Positions 1-9,943 of a stretch of DNA of 64,000 nucleotides are shown here, one piece after another. Every line of letters starts with the position of its first letter. Positions within the stretch are counted from its first letter, which is position 1. Position numbers and translations under genes: made by a program. The stretch is from Takakia lepidozioides. Taxonomy: Eukaryota > Streptophyta > Takakiopsida > Takakiales > Takakiaceae. The notes beneath the pieces were generated by a model that worked only from the letters and a program-made list of their open reading frames with translations, made no database searches and was not told where the DNA came from. Location: assembly GCA_030704615.1 (NCBI GenBank), contig CM060733.1, forward strand, positions 46,438,001 to 46,502,000. The letters are read 5' to 3'.

Positions 1-240
1 GCACATAAGCAAAAGCATCTTTAAATAGGGTAGGCCACCAATATCCTGCCAATAATACCTTCTGTCCGGTGGCATCCCTTGCAAAATGACCACCACAAGA
101 ATCGGCATGGCACCCCTCAAGTATGGCACCCCTCAATCGGCATGGCCGCAAAGAAATAGCAGGTTGCAAAGTGTCCAGGTCCTTAAGTATATCATAATAA
201 ACCAAGCCCTTAGTTAGTGCCATGACCCTTCTCCGTCGAG
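1..240 (-). pseudogene. Ty3/gypsy integrase zinc-binding (HHCC) fragment
   Basis: Read on the minus strand, this stretch contains the Ty3 integrase zinc-binding signature: a His, then a Cys-Gly-Gly-His motif, then a Tyr-Trp-Trp-Pro segment (GYWWPTLFKDAFAY near the window edge). This is the N-terminal domain of integrase that precedes the DDE core. The rest of the polyprotein lies outside the window. The fragment is not closely similar to the two Ty3 elements further in, whose equivalent is QYWWRGMHTEVQQF, so it belongs to a different Ty3 lineage. There is an in-frame stop upstream of the Cys-Gly-Gly-His part in one reading, so I treat it as a remnant. Confidence 0.7.
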
Positions 241-264
241 ACCCCTTGGGGTGTCCTATCTTGC

Positions 265-408
265 TATCGCAATAATATCGAAGGTATCGCTATATCGATG
301 AGAAAGATATTAAAAAGTTCTAAAAATTGTCATTAAGTCAGAAATTCCTATTATTCTACATAACCCTACTCCTAATTGTGTAGCGCCCTCGCAAACACTA
401 TATCTTCT
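265..408 (-). repeat. 145-base shared sequence, copy 1 (inverted relative to 25673-25820)
   Basis: The reverse complement of this stretch matches 25673-25820 with only a few differences. It starts with a purine-rich AGAAGATATAG followed by TGTTTGCGAGGGCGC, which could be a polypurine tract plus LTR start. No second LTR copy is visible. The two copies are about 25 kb apart in opposite orientation. Confidence 0.75.
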
Positions 409-458
409 TATGGGTGTGACAGGGTTTGTTATGGGTGTAGATGTGGTCAAAAAGTATT

Positions 459-686
459 TGTCAAGTTATTTTACCACTAGTGTGAAACTAGCTAGGAAAT
501 AGGCAAGCGCGGGAGGCTCATCTTTCTCAAGTTGAGCCTCACCGCGCCTAGCTATGGCGCCGTAGTGTGGATTCCCCATGGCGTGGGGTGCACTTGGCTT
601 GACTTGTATTTGAGTGATGAGGTTATATATGCATGAGTTTATGCTTCAGCTTTGTGAGCTCGTGCTTGTATTCTTCTTCTTTATCA
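459..686 (+). repeat. Truncated 5' LTR of element 1
   Basis: This stretch is close to the second half of the 3' LTR (about 12082-12394), from GTCAAGTTATTT to CTTTATCA. It lacks the first 180 or so bases of the LTR. It also lacks a block of about 90 bases present at 12130-12215 in the 3' copy; the deletion edges lie at a GGCAAGCGCGGG match. A TATA-like GGTTATATATGC lies at 622-633. Confidence 0.8.
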
Positions 687-701
687 CTCGAGAAAGATGA
701 G

Positions 702-728
702 CTCGTATCTGTGAGTGCCAGATACGAG
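702..728 (+). other. Perfect 9-base-pair hairpin just after the 5' LTR
   Basis: CTCGTATCT and AGATACGAG pair perfectly around a 9-base loop, 16 bases after the LTR end, where the primer-binding site would be expected. Its role is unknown. Confidence 0.5.
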
Positions 729-1394
729 TTAGTTGTAGCACTTGTGGTTTTTGCTTGAGGATGAGAGAAACCAGGTTGTTATGCAAGGAGCACCGTGGAG
801 CCCTTGGTTGTTAGAAGTGGAGGCGTGTAGGTTACGAGGTGGTAGACCTTGGCATTCGATCTTCAGCTTCAAAGATGAAAGCACGATGCTGCAGGTAATT
901 CCAGAGCACCTTGATGGTTTCAGATTGTGTACATGCATGAGCAAGCACGATTGGGAAGAGGACCAGTCAAGAGCAGGTTATAGTGGCTTTGGTGGCAAAG
1001 CTGAGAACTGGACTTGGGAATGCGAGCTTTCATTGTGTGAAGGATTGCAAGACCAAGCGAAAGGGCTGATTTGGCTTGGGGCAAATCAGTGCACTTTGTG
1101 GAGTATGTTGAGATTGGGTTTCAATCTCGAGCTTCAGCATTGAGAGGGCTCTTGTCATGGCAAGAGCAGGACTAGAACAAGAGCTAAGAGATGCGGCAAG
1201 GCCATGGAATGTGCACCTAGGGTTTCAGAGCTTGGAAGAAGAGCTCTTGCACCACAAGAGGAGTGTCTTGTGGCTGGAAATGTAAGCCTTAGGGTTTCAG
1301 GAGCTTGACAAAGGCTGTGGAGTGCTTAGTCTTGTCTTAGAGAGCATCAAGGAGCCAAGATAGGGGGCTGATACCTCTTGTGTGAAGGGGTTGC

Positions 1395-1745
1395 ATGTGT
1401 GGAGCATGTATTCAGCTCATTGAAGCTTCCATCTTCAAGCTTGGAGGGCAAGCAAGGAAGAGCGAAGGGCTGACTTCCCTTATGTGAGGGCAATGCATGT
1501 GTGGAGCATGCTTTCAGCCTGTTGAAGGCTTGTACTTTCAGGTTTGGGAGTGCAAAAAAGAAGAAAGGGGCTGGTTTCCCTGTAGGGCATGTGTGGAGCA
1601 TGCTTTCAGCCCGCTGAAGCTTGTATTTTCAGGTTTGTGGGTGCAAGAAATGAAGCAAAGGAGCTGATTCTCTTATGGTGAGGTGGGGCATGTGTGGAGC
1701 ATGCCTTCAGCCCATTGAGGCTCTTGTTTTCCAGCTTTAGAAAGC
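1395..1745 (+). repeat. Tandem repeat of about 98 bases, four copies
   Basis: Units begin with GCATGTGTGGAGCATG at about 1395, 1492, 1587 and 1688. Each is followed by TTCAGCC, TGAAG and TTTTCAGG segments. A weaker fifth unit may precede them near 1090. Confidence 0.75.
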
Positions 1746-2239
1746 TAGAACGGAAGGGCTAGGGCTGGTTCCCACTTGGGTGAAAGAAAAGCACTTGTAG
1801 GGCATATGTGAGGTGGGGTTTCAACCTCAAGCCTAGATAGAGCATGGCTCTTGAAGTGGCAGGTGTAGGAGGCTGGAATAGGCTCTAAGAGAGATGCTAT
1901 GGCGCACAGTCAAGCATGCAGGTATGGAGGGGATCTAAATACAAGAAATCAGAACGACAACTCCCCCACACCAAAAACAACCCCACGGTGTTGCTCCTGC
2001 AAGGACACCCCAGTCCAAACCCGGACTGACTTTTGCCTCCACCTACGAAAATGTCTTGGCCTAATGAGAGGGTGGAAAACTATGAGGAAGAGAAGCTAAA
2101 GCAATGCCTAACCCCAGCACTCTTCCTCTCCTCTCTTCCCTCACTTGCATGACCATGGGAATATCATGAAGATACTCCTCAAACCACCCTCCACGAGCTT
2201 CAAAATTCGGCCTTCAAGACCACATGTCAATCCTTAGGC

Positions 2240-2960
2240 AATCCACCAGTGCCTCCACGAGTCAGCACAGGCCGTCCACATGTCAACACGGGCCACCACA
2301 GACTAGCACAGGCCCACCAGATCACTGATCACAGCTGTCACAACCCCACACAGGCCACAGTCCCACAGCCCATCACAGCCCCAAAGGCCACAGGTCACAG
2401 CCCTATACAGGTCACCGGATCACAGCCCCACAGGCCACAGCGTATCACAGCCCATCACAACCCCAAAGGCCACATGTCACAGCCCGTCACAGCCCCAAAG
2501 GCCATAGGGCACAGCCTGTCACAGCCTGTCACAGCCCTACACAGGTCACAGGGTCACAGCCCCACAGGCCACAGCCTGTCACACCCCCAAGGCCACAGGT
2601 CACAGCTTGTCACAGTCCATCACAACCCCAAAGGCCACATGGCACAGCCTATCACAGCCCCAAAGGCCACAGGCACAACCTGTCACAGCCCTACACAGGT
2701 CACAGGGGTCACAACCCGTCACAACCCCACAGCCCCCAGGGCACAGCCTGTCACAGCCCCTCATAGCCCCACAGGCCACAGGGCACAGCTTGTCACAGCC
2801 CTACATAGGTCACAGGGGTCACAGCCCCCAAAGGCCACAGCCTGTCACAGCCCGTCATAGCCCCACAGGCCCCAGGGCACAGCCCCTCACAGCCCGTCAC
2901 AGCCCCACGGGCCACAGGGCACAGCTTGTCACAGCCTGTCACAGCCCCATCCATGGCCAC
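2240..2960 (+). repeat. Minisatellite rich in CACAGCCC / CCAAAGGCCACA
   Basis: About 700 bases are built from reshuffled short modules (GTCACAGCCC, CCCCAAAGGCCACAGG, CCTACACAGGTCACAGG). Any open frame across it, including a 203-codon one, is low-complexity Gln/His/Ser/Pro and not a credible gene. Confidence 0.9.
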
Positions 2961-4589
2961 TCATGGCAGTTTAATCATTTCTCCAAGGGTTCAGGGTTTG
3001 TGTCTCTTGGACTCTAGGCTTCTTTGCACTGAGCTATGGCGGCTGTGAAGAAATCAACAAGGTATTCTTGCTCCCACACACCACCAATAGTAGCCCTAAG
3101 CCATGAGGAAGTTGGTTGCCACAAACCAAGCCTTCTTTCTCACTTAGACTCCCCAAACACGCCACTAAACTCAATGGCAAACAACCAAGCCTTGCTGGTT
3201 TCCAGCCCTTGTGAGCACTCATTCAAGCGTTTTCCTAGTGCGGGCGCTTGTTTTTATAGGTGATTGGTCCGGATTTGATCACCGGCCAGTCCTAGAGCAT
3301 GCTGTCGATGGTGAGGCTCGGGTGATGACCAGTCAGGCCATCATTGTTTCTCTTGTGATGAGGTTGGAGGTGATGACCAGCCAACCATAGGAGTGCTTGC
3401 GGTGGATGCAGGTGCAGGTGTAGGCTATGTTAAGAACCTAGTATTCCAAACCATAAGCTGCAACAGGTTCTCTACCCGGTTACCTTGTGGAGAGGGGGTT
3501 AGGGACATGTTCATGACCGGTTGAGTGACAGTTTGTCAACACGGAGGTGCCACTAGTTGTTGGGGACAGTGCCGGTTCGAGCACTAGCGATACTAGTGGG
3601 TACACGAGACGAGGTGTGTGGTTTAGGCCACCTTCACCTCCTGTGTCTTCTACGGAAGGTTCTGATTCGGATTGTGAATTAGGAGGACTTACACCGGCGG
3701 TGCAAGTTGTTTCCTTGCCATTGTTGTGGGACACAATGGAGGAGATGTATGGAGCCACCAAGGGGCCACGAAGGTATTCTGGGGCGGTGGGCACCATTGA
3801 GTTGGATGATTTCATTCAAGAGTTTGATAGTTGGTGTGACTTGCAGCAAATGCGCAATCCACAACTGTTTACGCCTTTTATGGCATGGAAGGGGCTATTT
3901 CAGCATCTTGAGGGGCCGCCCATGGATGATTACCATGAGTTTAGGCGGGGGCACGATATTGAGATCGAGGAGTGGAGGATGTACTGGTCACTCGACTATG
4001 TCTCTATCACTAGAGGCACAAGTGCAGTAGCCACATCGACAGCTGCACCAAAAACAACAGCTACAACAGCACCTTCCACGAGCAGTAGTGGGACTAGTGG
4101 TACAGCAACTACGACATCCACCCAAGCTACTGCTACACCAGCACCAGTGGCGGTGCCTGCCTTCAACCCTGTTGTGGAGTTCTTTGAAGAGTTGAGAAGG
4201 AACTACCAAGGGGTGAGGACAGAGAAGTTGAGGAGCTTGCAAGAGTTTCAGAGAAAGCCTATTGAGAGCTTGAGGGAGGCTTTCACTTGCAAGAGGTGCT
4301 TGATAAATGTAACCCAAGGGGTTACGGAGCCTCAGGCAGTCCAGTTCTGGTACATGATATTGGACAAGGAGCTGAGGAGAAGGGGGGGATGCTAGAGTGT
4401 GAGCCTAGCCACGCGAGCCCAGGAGCGTGTGAGCCCAAAAGCCTGACGTGAGCCCAGTCTACGTGGCACGAGAATGGGGGAAGATGCAGGGTGTATTTCC
4501 GCGGATGAGCACCCATTACCGTGGAAACACGACAAACACAACAAATCAACAAACACAACAAACACGGCAAATCGGCAAATACGGCAAAT

Positions 4590-4742
4590 CCTAACCCTAA
4601 CCCTAACCCTTAACGTACTGCCATGTTCGTGAAGGAAAACAGGCTAGGAATTAAGCTGACGTCATTACCGCAGAAACACGGCAAACACGGCAAACCGGGG
4701 AAACACTGCAAATCGGAACCCCTAACCCTAACCCTAACCCTT
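4590..4742 (+). repeat. Telomere-like CCCTAA runs within the TIR element
   Basis: Two short runs of CCCTAA (about 4589-4611 and 4719-4742) follow CGGCAAATC/CGGCAAACA motifs, so a unit of about 130 bases is present twice. These are too short to be a telomere remnant. Confidence 0.7.
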
Positions 4743-4804
4743 AGCGAACTGCCATGTTCGTGGGGGAAATAGGGCTGGGAATTAAGCGGGCATTAGGCAG
4801 ATGA

Positions 4805-5310
4805 GTTTTTTTTTTTTTTTTTTTTTTTTTCCCCCCCTTCCCCTCCCCGGGCATTTGGGTAGATGTCGTCGACGATCATCGTGAATTCATGATCATGAAG
4901 AAATTGAGTGCGTTGACACACTCAGTTCTGCGTTTTGGGGGGGGGGAGGGTTCGGGGGGTGGAAAAAAAAAAAAAAAAAAAAAAAAAAACTATTGTTTTT
5001 GTTTTTGTTTTTGTTTTTGTTTTTGTTTTTGTTTTTTTTTTTAATTCTCCCCCCGGGAGAACTGAGTGCGTCAACGCACTCAATTTCTTCATGATCATGA
5101 TTTCAAGATGATCATCGACGACAGGTGCGGGTCCGGATTTTCACCCCGGGTACCCGGCGGGATTTGGGGGGAAACCCCCCCCCCCCCGAGAATTGAGTGC
5201 GTCAACACACTCAATTTTTTCATGATCATGATTTCAGGATGATCATTGACGACATCAACGACAGTGTTGTGCGGGTCCGGATTTTCACCCCGGGTACCCG
5301 GCGGGTTAGG
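4805..5310 (+). repeat. Composite inverted and direct repeats with homopolymer runs
   Basis: A ~70-base motif with TCATGATCATGA and GAGTGCGT..ACGCACTC is present three times: inverted at 4861-4930 and direct at 5058-5125 and 5189-5255. The two direct copies continue together through GGTCCGGATTTTCACCCCGG. Between them are long T, C, A and GTTTTT runs (4806-4850, 4961-5042). The inner motifs are themselves short palindromes. Confidence 0.85.
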
Positions 5311-7092
5311 GTCAGCGTTTTTTTTATTGGCGATTTTTCACCATTTGGCCGCCTGAAAATCCCCTTGGCGAATGAAACAAAGGGAAAAAGAGGTCCAAAT
5401 AAGGCAGTTTCCGCCAAAAACTGGGGGTCTCAAAAAGGTCCTCGTCTATGGACCCACGGGGGCAGCATAGATGTAGCCATGGCGGGCCCCATGTAGGATG
5501 ATCTGACGGGCCAGATGAGGAGTGGGTTTAGGATTGTGGGGCCTCCTCCGTTTATCAAGTAGATGCTCGTTGCCAGTCTTGCGAGAACTATACGGCTTTC
5601 AACTATTTCTGTACTTCACCTTCTATTGCTCATCAACATCCATTTGATTCGCAAAATATGGCAAGGGTGGAAATACATATAGCCTCCCAATTCGAGGAAA
5701 ATTACCTAGAGTGGGCCACTACCCTACACCCAATATATATAGCCACTCCTACCCGTTTTCAAAATCCCTAAAAAAACCCTGGTTAGGATCCGGGTTACCT
5801 ATCCAGATCCGGACCCGTGCCATCACCAAAAACTCGGACCCTGACCTGGGTTCATTTTAAAACCGGACCCGGACTCGCCAGGTAGATCCAGAACCCGTTA
5901 AACCCGCTACTCGCAGGCCAGAGTTGGTATAGCCATCTCCCCTAGTTCACTAGTTGACTTTCTAGAGAGTTCTACTTTCTAGATAGTTCCACTATTGTCG
6001 GTGGGTTGAAAAGCAACTCACTAGTGGGTGTGGCTGCTGCAAAAGTATACTTATAGGAACAGTGACCACAGAAGGTTGGGGCTTGGTGAGAGTGGGGCTA
6101 GGTGGGATCACGGCTTGGGGCTCGTCTTCAAGGTGGAGCGCTTGGGACTGGTGGAGGGTGGGACCAGCTGCGTGAAGTGCTTGGGGGTGGGAGTGCTTGG
6201 GGTTGACGAAGTAGGGCTGGGGGGAATTGGGTCGATCGTCGTGCTTCTAAAGGGGACTCAATATGTCGTGTTTGCCGTGTTTGGAAGTTTTGCCGTGTTC
6301 ACCTCTTCTTCCAAAATATACGCTTCCATGGTAATAGGATCCCCTCTAAACCTTGTCCTCGGTTATAGGACTTGCTTCTCCCTCCTCTAAACCCTGGGCT
6401 CACGCTTAGAGGGCAAAGCGTGAGCTGAGCTCCTGGGCTCACGCGGCTAGGCTCACGCCATAGCTACGCTCAAGAGAAGGGTGCGGGATGCAACTCTCCT
6501 ACAAGCGGCCCAACCCACCTTAGCAAATGTGTTTTTGCTGGCAGAGCGGATAGAGCTCAACATGGTGGAGGAACGAGTGGTCATGGTGGGATTTGCTAAG
6601 GAGGCACCACGGGGTAGTGGTGCTCCTAGCCAGCCACTACCTCAACGTGCTCAAGGCAACAAGGGAGCTCAGGTGAAGCCCACGGAAGGACAGAGAGGAC
6701 CTCAAATGCAGGGGTCTCTCCCTTCATTTGCTGGCCAACAATGGGCGGATGTGGTGTGCTGGACATGTGAAGGACCCCATGTCAAGAAGGATTGCCCAGA
6801 GGGAGGCAATGGTTTGGCTCCGGCACAGCCTACGCAGTTGCAGTGTGGGCATTGTGGCAAGTACGGGCATGGAGAAGCCTAGTGCTATGGTTTGCACCCT
6901 GAGTTGCGCCCAGGCCAGTTCCAAGGGAACAATGGTGGCCGGGGGCGAGGTGGAGCAGCCCAGAGAAGACGAGGTGGCGAGGCACGAGGTGGAGGCCAAG
7001 GGCAAGCTCAACATGGCCAAGGACGCGGAGGTCAGGGTGGTGACCAAGGCACGGCCAACCGTCTTCAGTAGCTAGAGCAGAGGCTCACTGCC

Positions 7093-7877
7093 ATGGCCAC
7101 AGCTCAGGTGGTACCGGCTCTAAGGCCGGATGGTCTACCTCCTGCTCCTGAGGGAGGAGACATGGGAGGCATGGGATTCATGTGCGGGGCAGCACTACCA
7201 CTAGTGAGGGGTGCCACTACCACTACCACTGTGGGTGGGGCACCACTACCACTAGTGTCGGGCAACACTACCACTACCACTATGTGCGGGGCAGGACTAC
7301 CACTAGTGCAAGTGGAGTCAGCTGCGGCAGTGACTCGAGGAGCAGCACGAATTCTTGAGCCACGAGGTGCGGAGGTGGAGTTGGATCCACAATGTGGGGA
7401 GGCAAGCCGTCAGGCCCTTAGTCATTAACATTGGTGGAGACAGTGTCGATGCCGTCCATGGCACCTAGTTCTCGCCCGACTGTTACTGAGGCGGAGGTTA
7501 CTATGCCATTGGGGAGAGCTACACGGGCAACACCACTACCTAGTGTTGCCAAGGCTACAGCAACTAGTGTGCTGCTGGGAGCGGCCACATCTGTGTGTCA
7601 GGCTCCATTGTTCACGGCTACCATGATTGCGACGCCGGGGGTAAGACTAGCTGAGGTGTTCAGGCTGGTAGCCACACTCTGTGAGAGTGGGGAGGTTACT
7701 TCATCTTCTACGGAGATAGTGGGAGGTGTAGTGCCGAAGGGATCCTCGGATTTGAGGGTCAAGACTGCCACGGTGGCACCATGGCAAGCTGCAGCTGCCA
7801 GGTTGATGGAGCTGCCAACTAGGCCAGCCATTGAGCGCGCCATGGTGACACCTGGAGTTGTCATGTTAGACAACTAG
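7093..7877 (+). other. Low-complexity gag-protease linker of element 1
   Basis: Two open frames here (7093-7428, 7431-7877) are rich in Thr, Ala and Gly. They come from repeats of ACTACCACTAGTG (7195-7305). I see no domain. The region lies between the gag zinc knuckles and the retropepsin, so it is probably polyprotein linker broken by stops. Confidence 0.5.
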
Positions 7878-7892
7878 GATGACATTTTCTGT

Positions 7893-8501
7893 TTGAGTGG
7901 ACCGGCTGGCAAGAGGTACTGGCCACTGCGGGTCTTGTTGGACTCGGGAGCTCAGCCATTGATGCTGGGCAGAGCTGCTATTGCAGGTTTGGGCCTCACG
8001 GAGGCGGATATGGAGCCTTGTCCTTTCCAGATACAGAGGTCTTGGGGTTCATCGGAGCAGGCTCGGGGCATGACACGGCGTGAGTTGGCTATCAGACTAC
8101 GGCCAGATCACCTTACAGATGGCTCAGTGATGCAAGCCAAGGCCATTGTGATAGACGCGGTCTCGTACGATGTTCTGGTTGGTGGGGCAGTGTTGTACCC
8201 CATGGGCTTCACCCTAGATTTTTGGGAGGAGTCAGCTTCCTATAGGCCTGGATGGCAGTCAGGGGAGCACTACAACTTGAGTGGGGGTGAGCATGTGAGG
8301 ACCACGGGGTGTAGGCATCCATGGCACACGTGGGAGATGCTCAAGGTTCAGAGGGAGTTGGTAGCCAAGGTGGCGGTGATGGATGAGATTGGGGATTTTT
8401 CTCGGGTGGAGGAAGTCATTCAAGATGAGATGATGGGGCAGGATGAGGCCTTGTCGCTGACTGAGCAGGTAGGGAGTACTGCTCAAGAGGTTGTAACATA
8501 G
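7893..8501 (+). pseudogene. Retropepsin (protease) region of element 1
   Basis: The frame contains the aspartic-protease signature LLDSGAQP around residue 15. Downstream is the hydrophobic flap/ILG-like segment (YDVLVGGAVL), and then the MGFTLDFWEE segment that commonly follows retropepsin in plant Ty3 elements. The rest, to residue 202, is an acidic linker to reverse transcriptase. It processes the Gag-Pol polyprotein in live relatives. The frame itself is open, but the polyprotein is broken on both sides. Element 2 matches only from about 8285 onward and lacks this domain. Confidence 0.8.
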
Positions 8502-8660
8502 CAACCACTGGACGCGTCCTCTACCTCTAAGCCCACTGGACTTAAGGTTACAGTTACGGAGGACAATTGGGAGCCTGACATTGGACCCATTGTCACCGGA
8601 GGAGAGAGACGATGTATACGGCGGTTCCTAAGGGCTTACAGGAATTTCTTTGCTTTTAGT

Positions 8661-9908
8661 TTGAAGGACTTGGGAGCACTGAAGGGTCAAGAGATATGTA
8701 TTGAGTCTGCCACTGACACGCCAATCTTTCGAAGACCCTATAGATACAGTGACATGGAGAGGTCTTTGATTCAGATGAGGACTCAAGATCTCTGGGAGGC
8801 TGGTTTGGTAGAGCTCTCTAGTGGAGAGTATGCTTCAGCCACAATGATGCCAGCCAAGAAGAATGTCTCTGGCAATTGGACGGAGAGACGTATGTGCGGT
8901 GATTACCGGCCTGTAAATCGTGAGACCAAGTCCGATAAGTATGCTATGCCAACACCAGAGGAGATCTTTGATGCCATCGGGCATGTTAAGGTCTTTAGCA
9001 CTTTGGATTTACGATCCGGATATCACCAGTTGCCGATCAAGGAGGCGGACAATCAGAAGACGACATTCTGGGGGATCAATGAGCACGGCAAGGATTGCCT
9101 ATATCAGTGGCAGTTCTTACCATTTGGGCTTAAGAACGCTCCTGCAGAGTTTCAGAGAGTCATGGATAGGATTCTAGCAGGGGTGGACTTTGCTCGGTGC
9201 TACATAGATGACATCATCATCTTTAGTGCTACGGTGGAGGAGCATGAGAGACACCTTCAAGTGGTATTGGAGCGCTTGAGAGCGCATGAATTGAAGTTGC
9301 ATCCGGGGAAGTGCAAGTTTTTCCACAACCAGATTAAGTATCTGGGTCACATGATATATCCTGGAGGATTAGGGGTACAATAGACTAAGGTAGAGGCCAT
9401 TGCACAAATTCCACGCCCCACGGATGTGAGCCGAGTTCGAGCTTTCATGGGGTTGGCAAACTATTATAGACGGTTTGTCAAGGGATTTAGTGCCATTGCA
9501 AAGGCTCTAACCAAGCTGACCACGGTGGACCAGGAGTGGCAGTGAGAAGATGAGCAGGAAAGAGCTTTTCAAGAGCTCAAGGCGAGGTTGACTTCGGCGC
9601 CTATCCTGAGACGACCTATTAGGGGGCGTCCCTTTCAGCTGCATACAGATTGGAACTGCTTGGGCTTGGAGCGGTGCTCACACAGGTGCATGATGAGGGA
9701 AGAGAGTTTGTAGTGGCTTATGCTAGCCGCTCGAACAACGCTGCAGAGGCTAAGTATAGCTCATATGAGGGAGAGTGTTTAGCTGCAGTGTGGGCCATGG
9801 CACACTTCAGGTGCTATCTATACGGCAATCTTTTCACCCTTGTCACGGATCACCAGCCACTCAAGTGGTTGATGGAGTCAGACAAGCTTACGGGGAAGCT
9901 TGCACAGT
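8661..9908 (+). pseudogene. Reverse transcriptase and RNase H of element 1
   Basis: Reverse transcriptase motifs are clear: LDLRSGYHQLPI, then FLPFGLKNAPAEFQ, then the catalytic CYIDDIIIFS. The RNase H part includes HTDW and the TDHQPLKWL segment. Compared with element 2 there is a TAG for CAG at 9381-9383 and a TGA for TGG at 9543-9545. A one-base deletion near 9653 shifts the frame, and a TAG replaces TGG at 9908-9910. The protein would copy the element RNA into DNA in virus-like particles, but this copy cannot make it. Confidence 0.92.
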
Positions 9909-9943
9909 AGGCATTTATACTCCAGGAGTATGACTTTCAGGTT

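Larger units (their letters stand above)
729..3546 (+). other. Untranslated leader of element 1
   Basis: About 2.8 kb separate the 5' LTR from gag. I recognise no protein domain. The open frames here come from repeats: an imperfect ~98-base tandem repeat and a CACAGCCC-rich minisatellite. The leader also contains stretches (1900-2240, 2970-3540) in which I see nothing. Confidence 0.6.
4385..6473 (+). mobile_element. Non-autonomous TIR DNA transposon inside gag
   Basis: The element is 2,089 bases and is flanked by a perfect 8-base duplication, GAGAAGGG, at 4377-4384 and 6474-6481. Its ends are inverted and imperfect. GTGTGAGCCTAGCC and GAGCCCAGGAGC near 4399-4425 match the reverse complement of 6433-6462. 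No transposase is visible. The longest open frames are unconvincing. An 8-base duplication fits hAT; a Mutator-type element with one mismatched outer base is an alternative. A related end lies at 19590-19756. Confidence 0.88.
3547..7071 (+). pseudogene. gag of element 1, split by a DNA transposon
   Basis: The first part (3547-4384) has an acidic, low-complexity N-terminus. A capsid-like region follows (about residues 60-150), then a Thr/Ala/Ser linker, then a retrotransposon gag region rich in Leu and Arg (about 200-280). The second part (6482 on) continues the same frame with a CCHC-type stretch (CWTCEGPHVKKDCP) and a second knuckle, CGHCGKYGHGEA. A TAG stop at 6880-6882 falls between that His and the final Cys. 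A second TAG lies at 7069-7071. No in-frame ATG precedes the body; an ACG at 3541 is where one might have been. The 4385-6473 transposon separates the halves, and the frame is kept when it and one target duplication are ignored. Confidence 0.85.

Noticed and set aside
2249-3017. Open frames of 203 and 136 codons rich in Gln, His, Ser and Pro
   Set aside because: They follow entirely from a CACAGCCC-type minisatellite and overlap in two frames.
4589-4742. CCCTAA runs as an interstitial telomere
   Set aside because: Only about three units in each of two places, inside a transposon with a clear target duplication, and not the CCCTAAA form usual in plants.
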